Below, piece by piece: positions 1 through 11,710 of a DNA stretch of 64,000 nt. Origin of the DNA: Purpureocillium takamizusanense. Taxonomy: Eukaryota > Ascomycota > Sordariomycetes > Hypocreales > Ophiocordycipitaceae. The stretch is taken from the NCBI RefSeq assembly GCF_022605165.1, contig NC_063072.1, positions 1,550,001-1,614,000 on the forward strand, given 5' to 3'. The first letter of the stretch is position 1. Every line of letters begins with the position of its first letter. The position numbers and the translations under genes were made by a program. Below the pieces are notes generated by a model. The model made no database searches and was not told the DNA's origin. It saw nothing but the letters and a program-made list of their open reading frames with translations.

Positions 1-584
1 TGATGCTCGACAAAGTCGTCGTTCGTCGTCCGCCGCCGCTGCTAGGGGCCCGCTCGGCGACCCGCCCGCCCGCGGGGGGCACGGCGGCGGCACGTGACCC
101 CACCACGCAACACCCCCTACCTTTGCAGCAACTTTGGGACCAAGCTCTCCTGGACTTGACAGAGTATTCGGTGTCACGTAGCTCCTCGGACTGGGTTCGC
201 GGTCGCCTTTGTTAAGGGTGAGTTGATGGTGGACAAAGCAAGTGTGTTAAGGGTGGACGTGCTCTTGCTCGCTCGCAGAGGGACGACAAGTTCGAGCACA
301 CAGTTCGCGTGTCGTTGGTTCATGCCCTGTACAAGCATCATAAGTACACTCTGATCTGCACGCAGTCACAGGCATCAGACACAAGGCCACCGAGTCAAGC
401 GTAATGTCATGTCTATAACGGCAAAAAAATTATGTGGAGAGCTGCCTAGGCTGCAGCCTCCTAACACCACATGTATAAAGGTCGTGGTACAGGTCTCCGC
501 TTTCCTTCCCAAGTCATATCCGCCTCACCCGTCATCAAATACGCATTGTAAAGTAGCCGACGCTCATTCGACCGCCAAAACACC
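1..584. other. 3' flank of acl1, no gene seen
   Basis: This stretch lies downstream of the acl1 stop codon and should hold its 3' untranslated region. Open frames at 3-215 and 409-651 are short, proline/arginine-rich and match nothing I recognise. The first 200 bases could belong to a gene outside the window, but nothing in them supports that. Confidence 0.5.
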
Positions 585-2629
585 CTACATCTGGACCTCC
601 ACTCTGCCCTCAGCGCCAGGCCGGCCCTCGCGAAGGTTGGGCAACAGGTAGGTGATGTCATCCCACGGGTGGCGGTACAGGCCGGTGCGCAGTCTCTTCT
701 GGTCGAGGTAATGGGCGATCAGGCCAATGCTACGGCCGAGAACGAAGAGACCGTTAAGAACACCCATGGAGAGGTAGTCCTCGGCCTCTTCGGTGGAGAA
801 GGCACCGCAGTTGCGGAGCAGATCAACGAAGCACACGGCAATGCAGCCGTCCACGTTGAGGATCAGGTTGTCCTTCTTGGAGGTCGTGACCGTCTCAACG
901 GCCAGGGCGTAGTCGAGGAGCTTGTGGCTGGGGAACTTGGCCAGGACATACTCCTTGACGAGCTCGACACGCAGATCGGGGTTGTTGCGTGACTTGACGC
1001 GGTGGCCGATGCCAGGAATGAGCTTGTTGGCCTTGCGCATGCTGTCGACGAACTCGCGGGGGCTCAGGTTCTTGTCGAAGGCACGAGTGAACTCCTCGGC
1101 GGCGCCGTCCAGGGCACCACCGAATCGGGAGCCAATTGTCAAGAGACCAGAAACCAGCGCGCTGATGAGGTCCTTGCCAGCACGAGTAGTGATGATGGTG
1201 TTCATGGCGCCAGACACAGCAGGGCCGTGGTCGGCAGTGAGCATGAGGACCATCTCGAGGAACTTGGAGGCGTAGTCGGGCAGTCTGCGGCGGAACCACA
1301 GCAGCGACATGACGCCGCCGATGCCAATGTCCTCCTTGAAGACGTCGGAGATGGGCATACCGGCATAGAGCAGCTCCTGGCCACGGTCGTCGGAAATGGT
1401 CGAGATGAAGGCGGCGGGCTTGCGGATGAGGCCCAGCTCCTGGGCCCACGAGTAGTCAATGGGGATCTTGGGAACCACGGGCTCGGGCTGGGGGACAATT
1501 GTGCCCTTCTTGACGAGCCCGTCGTAGACCTCCTTGAGGACGGCGGGCATGTCCTCAAAGGTGTTGGGGACGTAGAAGCCAGCCTCGCGCATCATCTTGT
1601 TCTTCATCGCCGCGGTCTCGAGCTGGGAGTTGGCGAACGAACCGGCGTGGCCGAACTGGACCTCGGTCTTGAACATGCTGGCGCAAGTGCCGATAGCCCA
1701 AGCAACGATGGGCTTGGTGATGATGCCCTGCTTGACGGCGTCAATCACCTTGTACTCCTCGACGCCACCGACCTCGCCAAGAAGGACGAGGATTTTGCAG
1801 TCCGGGTCGGCCTGGTACCGCAGCATGTGGTCGATGAATGTGGTACCAGGATACCTGTCACCGCCAATGGCGATGCCCTCGTACACACCGTCGGTGTTCT
1901 GGGAAATGATGTTGTTGAGCTCGTTGGACATGCCACCAGACTTGGAGACATAGCCAACAGAGCCCTTGCGGTAAAGCTTGGAGGCGACTATGTTGTCCAT
2001 CATGCCACCAGTGTTGCCGATCTTGAAGCTGCCGGGCTTGATGCCACCAACGGTGGCGGGGCCAATAATGGTGACGCCCTTCTTCTTGGCAACGTGGGCA
2101 ATCTCACGAGCGCGCTGTTCATCACCTGGTTAGTATCGCTTCCCTGCAAAGCCCTGGCGGACATCTTCAAGCCGTGACTTACACGCTCGGGGACACCCTC
2201 AGCGATGATGGCAATCGTCTTGATCTGGGGGTTCTCCATCAACTCCATAGTGGAGCTGTAGACACTTCGCGAGGAGGCAAAGTTGACCACGACGTCGACT
2301 TCGGGGTGCTTGGCCATGGCCTTGCTGACCTCCTGGTAGACGGGCAGGAGGGTCTCGCTAGTGCCCCAGTACATCTTGCTGACGAACTGGCCGCCGAAGG
2401 TATAGATGATGCCGGCGACCGAGGGCGTCTTGCGCTTGCAGATGAAATCGAAATCCAGCATGCCCTGGACGGCCCGGGGCTGGAGGCCGTAGACGAAGCA
2501 TCGCGTCTTGTCGTTGAACAGAGCGTGCTCGGGGAGGGGGCTGAGCGGTCGGCTGGGGGCAGCGAAGCGCTGAATGTTGTCGTTGGCGGACAGCTGGCCC
2601 TTTGCGCCGCTGGTCGAAGCTTGAGCCAT
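585..2629 (-). CDS. acl1: ATP-citrate lyase subunit 1 (CoA-ligase/citrate synthase-like subunit)
   Basis: Two exons, 2629-2183 and 2114-585, flank a 68-nt intron (donor gtaagt, branch point ctaac, acceptor cag). They give 658 aa, the usual length of fungal Acl1. With Acl2 the protein makes cytosolic acetyl-CoA and oxaloacetate from citrate, ATP and CoA, feeding lipid synthesis and histone acetylation. The N-terminal part is the succinyl-CoA ligase alpha-like region. The phospho-histidine motif FGHAGS is at about residues 303-308, with His at about 305. The C-terminal half is citrate synthase-like and carries PGIGHR. The start is the ATG that gives MAQAST, just before the conserved fungal Acl1 N-terminus; the frame stays open further upstream, but that part is not conserved in type. 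It is transcribed away from acl2. The join restores the family sequence VPER-RARE across the splice site. Confidence 0.97.
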
Positions 2630-5600
2630 GGCTGGTTGTGGAATTGCTCGCTTGTCACGGGTGTGATGGCCGGTCGAGGCTATTGAGCAGCTCAGTCGCT
2701 CTTCTGCGATTCGAGTGGGAGGATGGTCAGCGCTGCTGCGGGGAGCAGGAGAAAAAAAAAGAGCTGCGACAGTCGAGGGCCCAATGCAAGCTCGGAGAGC
2801 TGTGTAACGAGCAAACCCGGCAGACCGAGGGAGAGATGAAGGGCAGGAGATAGTCAGGCAAGAGGCGTGGAAAGGCAAGGGGGGGGAGAAGAAAGTGAGA
2901 TTTCAGGAGTCGGACGAGAGCTTCTGGTGGAGGGAGTTTGAGCTGGGCGGGCGTGGACGGGGATTGACGAGGCTGCTGGGTGCTTGCGCCTGCGCCTGGC
3001 AACAGGATGCAGGCCCGTCCAGTCCCTCCGTCCCATCCCACCCGTCCAATCCATGCCCACCATCCACTGCTGGGCGCCTTCAGGCCAGTGCTGGCGGAGA
3101 GCTGGGCCACCAAAATTTTAGTGGGGCTCGGTGGGTGACCCTGCAGGGTTGGGCCTGTGCCAGCCACACCTCACCTCTTTCAGTGCGCCGCTGCAGGCGG
3201 CCAGCCCACTGCCAACCCAGTCAGTGTCTGGCTGGCCGGATGGTGGGGAACCTGGACTGGAAGCGATCTGCCCAGCAATGGGTGCCACCCTCGCTCGACC
3301 AGGGCAACGCGGGCGGTCGACGGAGACGCCCAGCCCGTCCCTCCGAATGACGGAAGGCCCTGCGGCGGATGGCCGATACGAGCGAGGCCACGTTCCGGCC
3401 AGGACCGAAAATAGAAGGGGTCCTCTCTCCGTCACGCACCTGAGCAGCGGTACGAATTATAGAAGCGCTGTAGAATCGAATCGTGTCCACGAGCTGGCGC
3501 ACTGTCGGTGACCGGCTGACTCCAAAAGTCCGACGTGCGACCTCACACACAAGCTGCGCTGCGTCTGCAAGCAGTCAGTATCACTACCACTACACCCTTT
3601 TCACACAGGGGGGGGCATACTCAGATGCAATGCGGGCAGCGGTGGGACAGGGCAATCGGAGGCGTCCGCGCGTCGACAGCCCAGACGAGTTGGGGCAGAA
3701 CTTTTTTTCCTTTGGGGCGCGTACATTGGCGGCTGGCGAGTCGACAGTTTTCGTTGATTCTGTTGAATACCAGCCAGCAATAAGCTGTACCGGGTCCCTT
3801 GTCCCACCTCGAGTAAGTGCCGTCGCGGCGGCGGTACCGGTACCTCGGGCCCAAGATGACCGCCGTTGTCGGTGTCTGCGTCCGTGTCCGTGTCGAGGGG
3901 GTGGGGCTGATGGGCGAGCGAGTGCCTGAGCCTCCCGTCCCTTGGAGCCGCTAGTAGCTGGAGCTTTGCGGGCGATTCCATGGATACGTACAATGAAAAT
4001 GTCAGTGTCCGCTCCGGCGCGCAGCGCAATGAGTGGCACGGCAATTGGTCTCGCCGGTGGCCATCGGCTTGGAATGGCAGGTCGAGAGGCTTCTCAAATG
4101 AATGCCAGCGTCATCCTTCCTCTGGAATCCGGGGTCCGCCAATTTGCGGCCGTCGATACTCGACACTGTGGTCGCGTTCCGTCGCTCACCGGCCACTGAG
4201 CCGGTGCCGCTCGGGGTTTCTCAGCGGTCGCCGCCCCGCCAGACGGGGGTGCTAGATGTGCTGATGTGGGCTCCATTGGGCGGCCGCCAGGGGCTGGCGG
4301 TGAACGCTCACGAGCGGCTCTGGAGCCCGGGCATTTCGGGGTCCGTACCGGCAGCCCCCGCGCGCACCGCCGGGCAGCGACTCAGGGGACAGTGGCACCT
4401 CCTGGTGAAGGAGCTGCACCGTTCCTTTCGTGCTCAAACCAAGCACTGCTTGGCCTGTCGTCTGGTGCAAAGCCTATTGCTCCCACTTCCCGAGCCCCGT
4501 CAGGCACCCAGAAAAGCAAGCCTAACGAAGTAGGGGAATGGCCCATGGCCCCCCTGTTGACCCCATTGCAATTGATTGTGCTGGGGCTCCGTGGCAGTGT
4601 GGCTCTGAACGAGAAGGTTGCGCCTGGTGGGAGTGAGACCCGTCGCAGCGCCTCGTGTGCTGTGGCTCCACTCCACTTGGAAAGTCCATTCATGGTTGGA
4701 TTCATTGGAGCTCAACCGCTGGGGACGCCTCCGGCCGAGGTACCGGTACTCCCGCCACTCATCGCTTTTTGGGTTGCTGGCCTGCGTCACCCCAAAGCTT
4801 TTGGCAGGGTCGGCTGGCGCCCGTCGCACGCGACCATTGGCCCGTTGGCGGCCGTGAAACCACCCACCAGGACCAGACTGGCAGGGTAGCAGGCACACCT
4901 GCAGCGAGCGAGGACGGGAGGAGGGCCGGTTGTGCTGGCTGAGGTGAGGTGGTCCCTGACCGCCCATCCCCCCTATCGTTCCGCTGACTGCCAAGGTGGC
5001 CGCCGGGCCTGCTCCCACTGCGGGAAGGAGAGCCAGCCACGCCCGCTAGACGCTGTTGGAGGCGGTGCAGCGCCAGCCAGACTCAGGCTGGGCCTGGGGG
5101 GCTGCCCGAGGGGAGGAGGGCAGGCACCGCCTTGCGTTGCCCCTCCACCTCCCTCTCCGAATGGACAATCCATCCCATCCTGGGCTGGAGCTTTCGACGC
5201 TGGCACCCAAATTTTTGAGAGGCTGACGGAGGACGACCCTTTCCACACCCACCCTCCTGTCGCACCCTCTACTGTTCGATCCAGCTCCTCCCGCTTCTGC
5301 CATCCCCCATCTCGACTCCAGATATTCTGCTCGACGTCTCCTTGTCCTTGCCTTTGCTACTTTGCAATTGCAATCGCGAGCTTCTCCTTAGCCCACTTGA
5401 GCCTGCTTGCTGTGTGCAACCGGTAGGTGACCGATGCCTCTGTGTGGGCCTGCCCGTCAGGAGCTGCCATCGCAAGCTTCTGCGTCGACGCTTCGCGCCT
5501 GCGCTTGCATAGCCACGGTGAAATGTCTCTCTCCGGCTGGCACCAATGCTAATGGCCTGTAAAGAATTAGACAGAGCACCAAACCAGCGAAAAGACTCAC

Positions 5601-5643
5601 CTAGCACAACTGCATCGAAAGCACAGCGCTCCCCGCAGTCACC
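2630..5643. promoter_or_regulatory. 3-kb divergent intergenic region between acl1 and acl2
   Basis: Both lyase subunit genes start outward from this interval, so it must hold both promoters and both 5' untranslated regions. I see no convincing ORF; the frames inside are short, overlapping and low in complexity. Pyrimidine-rich stretches near 5250-5350 precede acl2, as is common at fungal transcription starts. A ggtaggt at about 5421 could be the donor of a 5' UTR intron, which I cannot confirm. Confidence 0.7.
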
Positions 5644-7567
5644 ATGTCCGCCAAGTCGATTTTCGAGGCCGACGGCAAGGCCATCCTCAACTACCACCTC
5701 ACTCGTGCTCCCGTCATCAAGCCGAGTCCTCTGCCGACGCCCACCAAGCACAACCCGCCCGCGAGACTGGCCTCGTTGCATTTCCCCGAGGATGCCAACG
5801 TCGAGGACGTCCTGAACCAGGCCGAGGTCACCTACCCCTGGCTCCTCCAGCCCGGCGCCAAGTTTGTCGCGAAGCCCGATCAGCTCATCAAGCGGCGAGG
5901 CAAGAGCGGCCTTCTGGCCCTCAACAAGACGTGGCCCGAGGCCAAGGCCTGGGTCGCCGAGCGTGCCGGCAAGGAGCAGAAAGTCGAGCACACGAGCGGT
6001 GTGCTGAGGCAGTTCTTGGTCGAGCCCTTCGTCCCCCACCCCCAGGACACCGAGTACTACATCAACATCAACTCGGTTCGCGATGTGAGTCCACCTTCGT
6101 CTCCGCTGCTTGCTTTGAATACTTCTCCCCTTTTGGCTGGTTTGTGCTCAGGCCCCAGCGCCTGCTTTGTTGAAAATATCCCCACGCCGGGAAACGCTCG
6201 AGTCAATTCGAGATTCGCGCCATTTGGAGGCGGTGCGCAAGTGCGCAAATTGTCCATGAAGTAGAGGCAAGAAGATGTCTGCGAGCTGTGTGATGAGGAC
6301 AGCTGCAGGCCGTCTTTTTAAGTGGTGGTCAGAGACCGATTGGTGCGCCCGGCGGGTGGGTTTTGGCGGCATGCGTCGGGCGGGCGAACGGATGTCACGA
6401 TAGGGAGGGTCTGGGCAGGTTACCTCTGCCCTGGCCGGACCCCCCCTGTCCAGCACCTGCCTAGCGCGACAATTCCGCTCACATCTCTACTGTTCAGCTT
6501 GCCCCGTACGGCATCCAGCTAATCGGTGTAAATGATAGGGCGACTGGATCCTCTTCACCCACGAGGGTGGCGTCGACGTTGGCGACGTCGATGCTAAGGC
6601 TGAGAAACTTCTGATTCCTGTCGACCTGTCCCAGTACCCGTCCAACGAGGAGATCGCCGCTGCTCTCCTCAAGAAGGTGCCCAAGGGCGTCCACAACGTC
6701 CTCGTCGACTTCATCACTCGCCTGTATGCCGTCTACGTCGATTGCCAGTTCACGTACCTGGAGATCAACCCTCTTGTCGTCATCCCCAATGAGGACAAGA
6801 CGTCTGCTGCCGTGCACTTCCTGGATTTGGCCGCCAAGCTGGACCAGACGGCCGACTTCGAGTGCGGTGTGAAGTGGGCTATTGCCCGCTCCCCTGCCGC
6901 CCTGGGTCTCACCAACGTTGCCCCTGCCTCTGGCGAGAAGGTCAACATCGATGCTGGCCCGCCGATGGAGTTTCCTGCTCCCTTTGGCCGTGAGCTGACC
7001 AAGGAGGAAGCTTACATCGCCGACCTCGATGCCAAGACTGGTGCCTCGCTGAAGCTTACCGTCCTGAACCCCAACGGCCGCATCTGGACTCTCGTTGCCG
7101 GTGGTGGTGCCTCGGTCGTGTATGCCGACGCCATCGCCTCGGCCGGCTTCGCTGATGACCTTGCCAACTACGGTGAATACTCTGGTGCGCCGACCGAGTC
7201 GCAGACCTACCACTACGCCCGCACCGTCCTCGACCTGATGCTCCGCGCTCCGCTGTCGGATAAGGGCAAGGTCCTGTTCATTGGTGGCGGCATTGCCAAC
7301 TTCACCAACGTCGCCAGCACCTTCAAGGGCGTTATCCGCGCCCTGCGGGATTTTGCCACCCAGCTCATCGAGCACAACGTCCAGATTTGGGTGCGCCGTG
7401 CCGGCCCCAACTACCAGGAGGGTCTCAAGAACATGAAGGCGGCCACGCAGGAGCTGGGCCTCAACGCCAAGATCTTTGGCCCTGAGATGCACGTCTCTGG
7501 CATCGTGCCCCTGGCCCTCGTCCCCGGGAAGTGGGAGGAGAGCAAGGCCGAGGAGTTCAGAGCTTAA
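5644..7567 (+). CDS. acl2: ATP-citrate lyase subunit 2 (ATP-grasp/citrate-binding subunit)
   Basis: Two exons, 5644-6084 and 6539-7567, encode 489 aa. The protein is the N-terminal half of animal ACLY: an ATP-grasp (succinyl-CoA ligase beta-like) region followed by a citrate-binding region. It forms the hetero-oligomeric cytosolic lyase with Acl1. Conserved blocks include [11 protein letters not shown] at the N-terminus, the FLVEPFVPH block, LEINPL in the ATP-grasp part and GGGIANFT near the C-terminus. The ATG sits in ccaccATG-like context and starts the conserved N-terminus directly. The intron is 454 nt (gtgagt donor, gctaat branch point, ag acceptor at 6537-6538), far longer than others here. 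Joining at 6084/6539 gives [14 protein letters not shown], the family sequence, so the long intron is well supported. Confidence 0.97.
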
Positions 7568-9664
7568 GCGACGAGACCGACGACTACCTTAATGTTATGG
7601 CAGGGGGCGTTGAACTTGTGTGTTCCCTGGACAAGGATTCAGAGGGCGACCGGGAGAGGATATAGATGGTCAAAGTGGCCACAACACCATTACTTTGTAC
7701 TTTGCGAGTTAGACGAGGAACAAGCCTTTTTGTTTTGGGCTTGTCTTTGCGCTTTGCCCAGGGGATTACCCGCCATTGTGGAGAGCGACAAAGCAGGCTG
7801 CGATGGCTTACCCTGGTATGGGGGGGATGAGACGAGATACAAACAATAATGTCGATGCCGGTCCCGGAAGGATGACCTGTTGCACATCGTGCCTGTGGTG
7901 GCGCAAGCATTCTGTGCGTTGGCACTGCCCTCGGACCGGGAATTGGAGCTCTCACCAGCAGAACCCGGTCTTGGTTATCGATGTCGGGCATCTGTGCAAG
8001 CCACTGCGCCCCCACATCGGCAATGTTTCTGACTTTGCATACGCCTCGCATTGGTTGGGTTGGGATTTTGTGGTTTGTACGCACTTGTCGCCCGCCCCTC
8101 GCCGACACCTCACAGAGGAGTGTGTCACCAGAAATTTTTGCACATCTCTCGTACAGCAAGGCAGACGTATGGTCACAAATGAAGTTTGTTTCTCACCCTG
8201 GCCGGCATTCGTTGGCGTCTGACGATGTGCACCGCAGCCTTGAGCGCACTCGGCAGAGATCGAGATCCACACCCGACCTCCATATGCGTGCGTCGTCCTG
8301 CCCTGAGGCTACTGGTTTCGCGTTCCACGGAATTTGTTGCTGCTCCAGCTTCGCCGGAGGGAATAGATCACCACCAGTCAGGAGCAGCGTTTGGCCACCG
8401 GCGCGTCGTCCCACCGCGATGCCCGTGGGCAGAACGGGAAGCACCGGCGGGCGGGCAGTGTAAGTGACGAGACAGACATGTTCAAGACATGGGCACCTGA
8501 GGAGAAGGAATGCACGCGCCTGCCCTGGATGCGCTCTGCCACGAATTCGTTCGAGACCGCGTCATGGCTGGCCGGGGGCCGCATTCGGTAATCTTGGCTC
8601 AGGACCGTTTGATCATCGGGTCCTGACGCAGGGCAGAAAGCCGAGGCTTCGCCAACATGGCTGCTGATCGCTTTCGGGGGCGAGGGTCGTTGTTCGCGGC
8701 GGTCCGAGTTGCAAGGAAGAGAAATGGAGGCGCGCAGACAGGGAACAGAGCACGAGAGAGCGCGACGGTGCGAATAGTAACGTACTAGCTGGGGAGATCA
8801 GCAGGCAGGGGAGGCAAGCACGAGATCAGGCGGGTCTCATGTTAGTTGGCCATCTACATCATATTGCCTTCCGTGGTTGGGTCTACTACTACCATACTCT
8901 AGGTATGTTGTACCTGCCTTACCAACCTAGGCAAGAACCTACGTTAGCAAGTGTAACATAATTATAAGCGGAAGCGACTAGGAACTGCAAGGCGGCAGGT
9001 TGGGAAAGCGCGGACGTCGCCACCTCAGGCAGGCGCCGTCCTCTGTTGCGTCGTGGCTCCTACTCTACTTGGACAGACGCAGACGGTACATTGTACGCTA
9101 CCTTACGCTGCTCCTCGCTCTCTTCCCACGGCAGGACCTCCCCTATACGGAATTACGGAACCTCCCCGCCGAGTCCCGGGGCGCCAGCCGGGGGTCCCAT
9201 CCACCACACTTGACAGTGTACACCCTCTCTTTTGGCTCCTCAAACCACAAACGCCAGTACCCCTTCTTTCTATTCGTTGCCGTTGCGATCTTGGCCGCGA
9301 GGTCATGTTGTTCGTGTCGAGTGACGTGAGGCTGCCGCATCTTGCCTGCATCGTGCCTGATCCCCCCTCCTACCCCGGGAGCCTGTTCTCGTGCCGTGGC
9401 CTCGGAACCTCTGACGAGAGATAGCAAGGCGACGCAACACAAGGCAACAGATCGAAAGGCAACGCGAGGCAGCCGCCGCACCAATTCTCCCTTGCTGCAC
9501 GTCTGCTCTCTCTCTCCCTCTCTCCCCTCCTTCTCCCCCCCTCTTCCTCTGTCTCCCTCTCGTCTCCAACTGTTTTGCCAGCGCAACGGTGGGCCTCCCC
9601 CTGGCCGCCCCCATAAAAGGTACCTTACCTCCGATCTTACCGAAGCTGCGGAACGTATATGTGA

Positions 9665-9689
9665 GGCAAGGCAAGGCAAGGCAAGGCAA
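9665..9689 (+). repeat. (GGCAA)5 pentanucleotide microsatellite
   Basis: Five exact GGCAA units in a row are read directly from the sequence. They lie in an intergenic region between a CT-rich tract and the hypothetical gene at 10837. Confidence 0.9.
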
Positions 9690-10515
9690 AGCAGTAAGCG
9701 GCGAGCCCAAGGCAGGGCAAGGTATTACAAACAAACGGGACAAGGTACGATACAGTACCGACAGCCGGCGGTCCTGTGCTTCGGTTGCTCCCCCAGACGA
9801 GGCCCCGTTTCTCCACAAGATGTTGCTGATGGGGAACAAGCACGCCAACAGCCACAAGCTTAGATGATCTTGACCTAGGTCTAGTACACCGATGCCCGGC
9901 CATGACCCGTTTATAAGGCTCACTCGCCTCACTCGAAGCCTCCAACGTGCTCGCAAAAGCCCCTGAGCACGAGCCGTGACCCAACTACTGGAGACAGGGC
10001 AAACCGGGACTGACGGGGTTGGGCGTCCACTAACTTCCGGGTGCCACCTTGGGTTTCTGCCCGTTTCACAACCTATCGCGGGGCGGACGTTGTCCCTATT
10101 CCAACACCCTTGCTACGGCCTTTTTGCCCTTGCCTACCTGCAGCGCGTCGCGGCTTCAGGCCACGGTTGGCAGGGCTTCCTTGAGGTGCGGTGAGGCCGG
10201 CCTGACGATACGGACGCACAGAGGGGAGAAACGCGTTCGTCGTTCCACTCCTCTCGCTTTGTGTTCTCTTTGTGGCCGTTGCTGTCGTCATTGTTGTTGC
10301 TCGACGGCGTCATCATCACGGCGCGAGGCAAGGAGTGGACTGGGCTCCCTCGTTTCGTCCTAGGTGAGCAGGCCGACGCGAGCCCGGGCCGGAGTGCGTT
10401 GTACCGCGGCGGTAATTTGTGCCGCCTTCTATCACTGGGGAGCGATTCCCTTCGTGTCGTTGTGCAGCCCCCGAAAATAGAGTGGTAAGGGTCTGACTCT
10501 GCTGGGCAGTGTACT

Positions 10516-10549
10516 TATCTATATATATGTATATATATGGGTATATATC
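10516..10549 (+). promoter_or_regulatory. TA-rich possible core promoter element
   Basis: An alternating stretch of tatata and gtatata runs about 290 bases upstream of the ATG at 10837. It is the most TA-rich stretch of its length nearby and would suit a TATA-type promoter with a long leader. It could equally be a simple dinucleotide repeat. Confidence 0.3.
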
Positions 10550-10836
10550 ACGTCGAGTCCACGCAAGCGAGCTCCAACCTCGACTCACAAGGCGCCTGCC
10601 ACCACCACCTGCACTCATCACAGCGTACCGAAACGCCTCCGACCCTCACAAGCTTGCACAATATACGTCCGTCGAGCAAGTATTCTCAGAGACCTCCTTT
10701 GCCAGCGACCAAAGCTCGATCTGTGTGTCGAACGACTTGGACGCCCCAATCCCTCGACACCACTGTCCAAGTGCCCTGTCTCTAACGCGCCCCCGCGCCC
10801 CCTTGGACCAGAGAGAGCCTCAGTCACTTGGTCCGC

Positions 10837-11415
10837 ATGGCTAGCTACGACAACGTCGGCGACTACGATATAGTCGCGGCGGGCTCCGGTGGGTGCTGCC
10901 CCAGCTGCTGCCGCGCCCTGGACCTCGGCGTCCACGACTACTGCGTCCCCTGCGCCTCCAACCCGTGCTGCCCGCGCTCCTCGTCCTCCTACTCTTCTTA
11001 TTCTTACTCTTCCGCCCCATACTCCTCTGGCCCCTTTGCCCCTTCGTCTCTCGTTTCCGCGTCAAGCTCCTCTCGCCACGCCGCCTCCTGGCATAACCCG
11101 CCTCCTAACTCCTCCTCCATCTCTTCTTCCTCTTCTTCACTGTCTTATTCCTCGACCCCGCGCCGGACCGCCGTCAGCGCCGCCACCGCTTCCGGCACGA
11201 AGCTGGACGAAAAGATCGCCCGCGAGCGCGGCGGCGGCGGCGGCGGCGGCAGCAGTAACAAGCAAAGCGGCCGCCAGGTCGGCGGCTCGGAGAAGCCGTC
11301 GGGCAAGAAGAATGCCGGCGCCGTTGCTCGGGGCCAAGAGGCTGGCAAAGAACGCGCCGACAAGGCCAAGGGATCTAGCAAGGGGGCTGCTGTCGTGGGA
11401 GGGACAGCCAAGTAG
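10837..11415 (+). CDS. hypothetical Cys- and Ser-rich small protein
   Basis: A single open frame from ATG to TAG gives 192 aa. I do not recognise the family. Residues about 17-45 hold eight cysteines as CC-x2-CC ... C-x2-C ... CC, a possible metal-binding or palmitoylated patch. Then follow long Ser/Tyr/Pro runs, a poly-Gly run and a Lys/Ala/Gly-rich basic tail. There is no signal peptide or membrane segment. The frame could be opened further to a TTG at 10828, but the ATG giving MASYDNVGDYD is the natural start. A second frame overlaps in the same direction (10889-11539) and is rich in Pro/Ala/Arg, as expected of a GC-driven shadow. Low complexity means the gene could be spurious; the Cys cluster argues mildly for a real protein. 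Confidence 0.45.
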   Translation: MASYDNVGDYDIVAAGSGGCCPSCCRALDLGVHDYCVPCASNPCCPRSSSSYSSYSYSSAPYSSGPFAPSSLVSASSSSRHAASWHNPPPNSSSISSSSSSLSYSSTPRRTAVSAATASGTKLDEKIARERGGGGGGGSSNKQSGRQVGGSEKPSGKKNAGAVARGQEAGKERADKAKGSSKGAAVVGGTAK

Positions 11416-11710
11416 AAGCTCAAAAATGCGTTCGTTGAAAATCGGTGCTAGAGGCGACGGGATGGCTGATATTCATAGTGTGGAAAATTACGGTGCACCT
11501 CACAGCCAGGGCTGGTCTACATATTCGCAAGGTCGGTAAAAGAGCCCAGGATCTTGTTCAAGCCGGCGGGCCAGTGCGAGTTACGGGTGGGATATAGGCA
11601 GTTCAAAGCACGGCGTCATTCTTAAATGCGATATCTACGGAACTAGAGCACAACATCTACAAGAAGCATGCCCCATCTTCCCTTGCCACAACCATTAAGT
11701 CAAGTCAAGC

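Larger units (their letters stand above)
7568..10836. other. 3.3-kb intergenic region, no credible gene
   Basis: The frames here are GC-driven and overlap one another, and none resembles a known family. Visible structure includes an AT-richer patch with ctaggta/acctagg motifs at about 8871-8960, a CT-rich tract at about 9505-9570, a (GGCAA)5 run at 9665-9689 and an alternating TA stretch at 10516-10549. The right-hand part is probably the promoter of the gene at 10837. Confidence 0.5.

Noticed and set aside
6290..6296. Box C-like GTGATGA in the acl2 intron, suggesting a snoRNA
   Set aside because: No CTGA box D is present at a suitable distance.
9303..9956. 217-codon minus-strand frame
   Set aside because: It runs over the GGCAA and CT repeats and gives low-complexity Arg/Gly-rich and Cys/Pro-rich sequence with no motif.
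10889..11539. 216-codon frame overlapping the hypothetical gene
   Set aside because: Its Pro/Ala/Arg runs mirror the Ser/Gly codons of the other frame, so it is a shadow.
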